Of a stretch of 64,000 nt of DNA, positions 63,890 through 64,000 are shown one piece after another (the first letter of the stretch is position 1; each line of letters starts with the position of its first letter). This stretch comes from JAEUNX01 sp034004685 (GTDB lineage: Bacteria > Pseudomonadota > Gammaproteobacteria > Burkholderiales > Rhodocyclaceae), in NCBI GenBank assembly GCA_034004685.1, contig JAVEWG010000004.1, positions 61,114 through 125,113 of the forward strand, in the 5' to 3' direction. Position numbers and translations under genes: made by a program. The notes under the pieces were generated by a model. That model searched no databases. It had not been told where the DNA came from and saw only the letters and a program-made list of their open reading frames with translations.

Positions 63890-64000
63890 TCATGTCATGA
63901 ATCCGAGCAATTCAGCACGGAACGTGTCGGAGGTGGCGGCCAGCATGCGCTTAGTCTTGATGCTGCCCTTGCGCGACGTATTCAGGCGAAGCAGGTTCAT
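63890..64000 (-). CDS. C-terminal end of a probable transposase (partial)
   Basis: Thirty-six codons of a frame that enters from the right edge and stops at 63890-63892. It begins MNLLRLNTSRKGSIKTKRML and continues AATSDTFRAELLGFMT. The pattern NLLR...SIKTKR resembles the extreme C-terminus of ISAs1-type DDE transposases. The evidence is short, so the family is tentative, but an IS just downstream of a polysaccharide exporter operon is plausible. Confidence 0.4.
   Translation of the reverse strand: MNLLRLNTSRKGSIKTKRMLAATSDTFRAELLGFMT

Overview
The window is chromosomal DNA from a high-GC betaproteobacterium. The gene order fits Rhodocyclales (Azospira/Dechloromonas/Azoarcus-like). Support comes from the complete division/cell-wall (dcw) cluster beside RNase P RNA, lpxC with a DUF721 gene, the aroQ-accB-accC-prmA-DUF3426 run, the rsmI/yraN-diaA-dolP block, and a THxN-type PEP-CTERM protein with a sigma-54 promoter. 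The taxon is an inference from synteny; no rRNA or tRNA gene is present.

Left part (1-5.1 kb): the 5' end of argJ runs off the left edge. It is followed by an island of mobile-element debris: a frameshifted IS5-type transposase, an orphan aconitase B fragment, and two same-direction remnants of an IS91-family (ISCR-like) rolling-circle element. The two remnants bracket a periplasmic DUF3365 protein and a PEP-CTERM surface protein with a near-perfect sigma-54 promoter.

5.1-14.4 kb: an HDOD-GAF signalling protein lies opposite a compact operon: AMP-forming acyl-CoA synthetase, 2-oxoacid dehydrogenase E1 alpha, E1 beta, a single-lipoyl E2, a free-standing acyl carrier protein, then a Lon-like AAA protease. 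No E3 gene is present. The pairing of a dehydrogenase complex with an ACP is the least explained functional unit here.

14.5-20.2 kb: secA, an alpha/beta hydrolase whose 3' end is frameshifted at a G6 run, decayed remnants of a second hydrolase and an AraC/GlxA regulator, a DUF721 protein and a small membrane protein.

20.2-38.4 kb (all minus strand): lpxC, then the dcw operon read mraZ-rsmH-ftsL-ftsI-murE-murF-mraY-murD-ftsW-murG-murC-ddl-ftsQ-ftsA-ftsZ. A classical MraZ operator (four decamers) and a promoter precede mraZ. An 83-bp tandem duplication separates ftsW from murG, and the MurD N-terminus is encoded by a repeat-like sequence. RNase P RNA, with an enlarged helix, follows.

39.1-52.1 kb: DUF3025, a lipoprotein and pyrC; rsmI divergent from yraN, whose start codons share one CATG; a HIRAN protein, diaA and dolP; mpl convergent to these; then a conserved protein, a TlpA-like thioredoxin, aroQ, accB, accC, prmA, a DUF3426 protein, and a glycine-zipper lipoprotein.

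52.1-64 kb: a PfkB kinase, an olsB/olsA-like acyltransferase pair preceded by a possible Pho box, and a surface-polysaccharide locus (WbpM-type dehydratase, UDP-GlcA epimerase, WecA-like initiating transferase, two glycosyltransferases, and a Wzm/Wzt ABC exporter with a C-terminal glycan-binding domain). A probable transposase end lies at the right edge.
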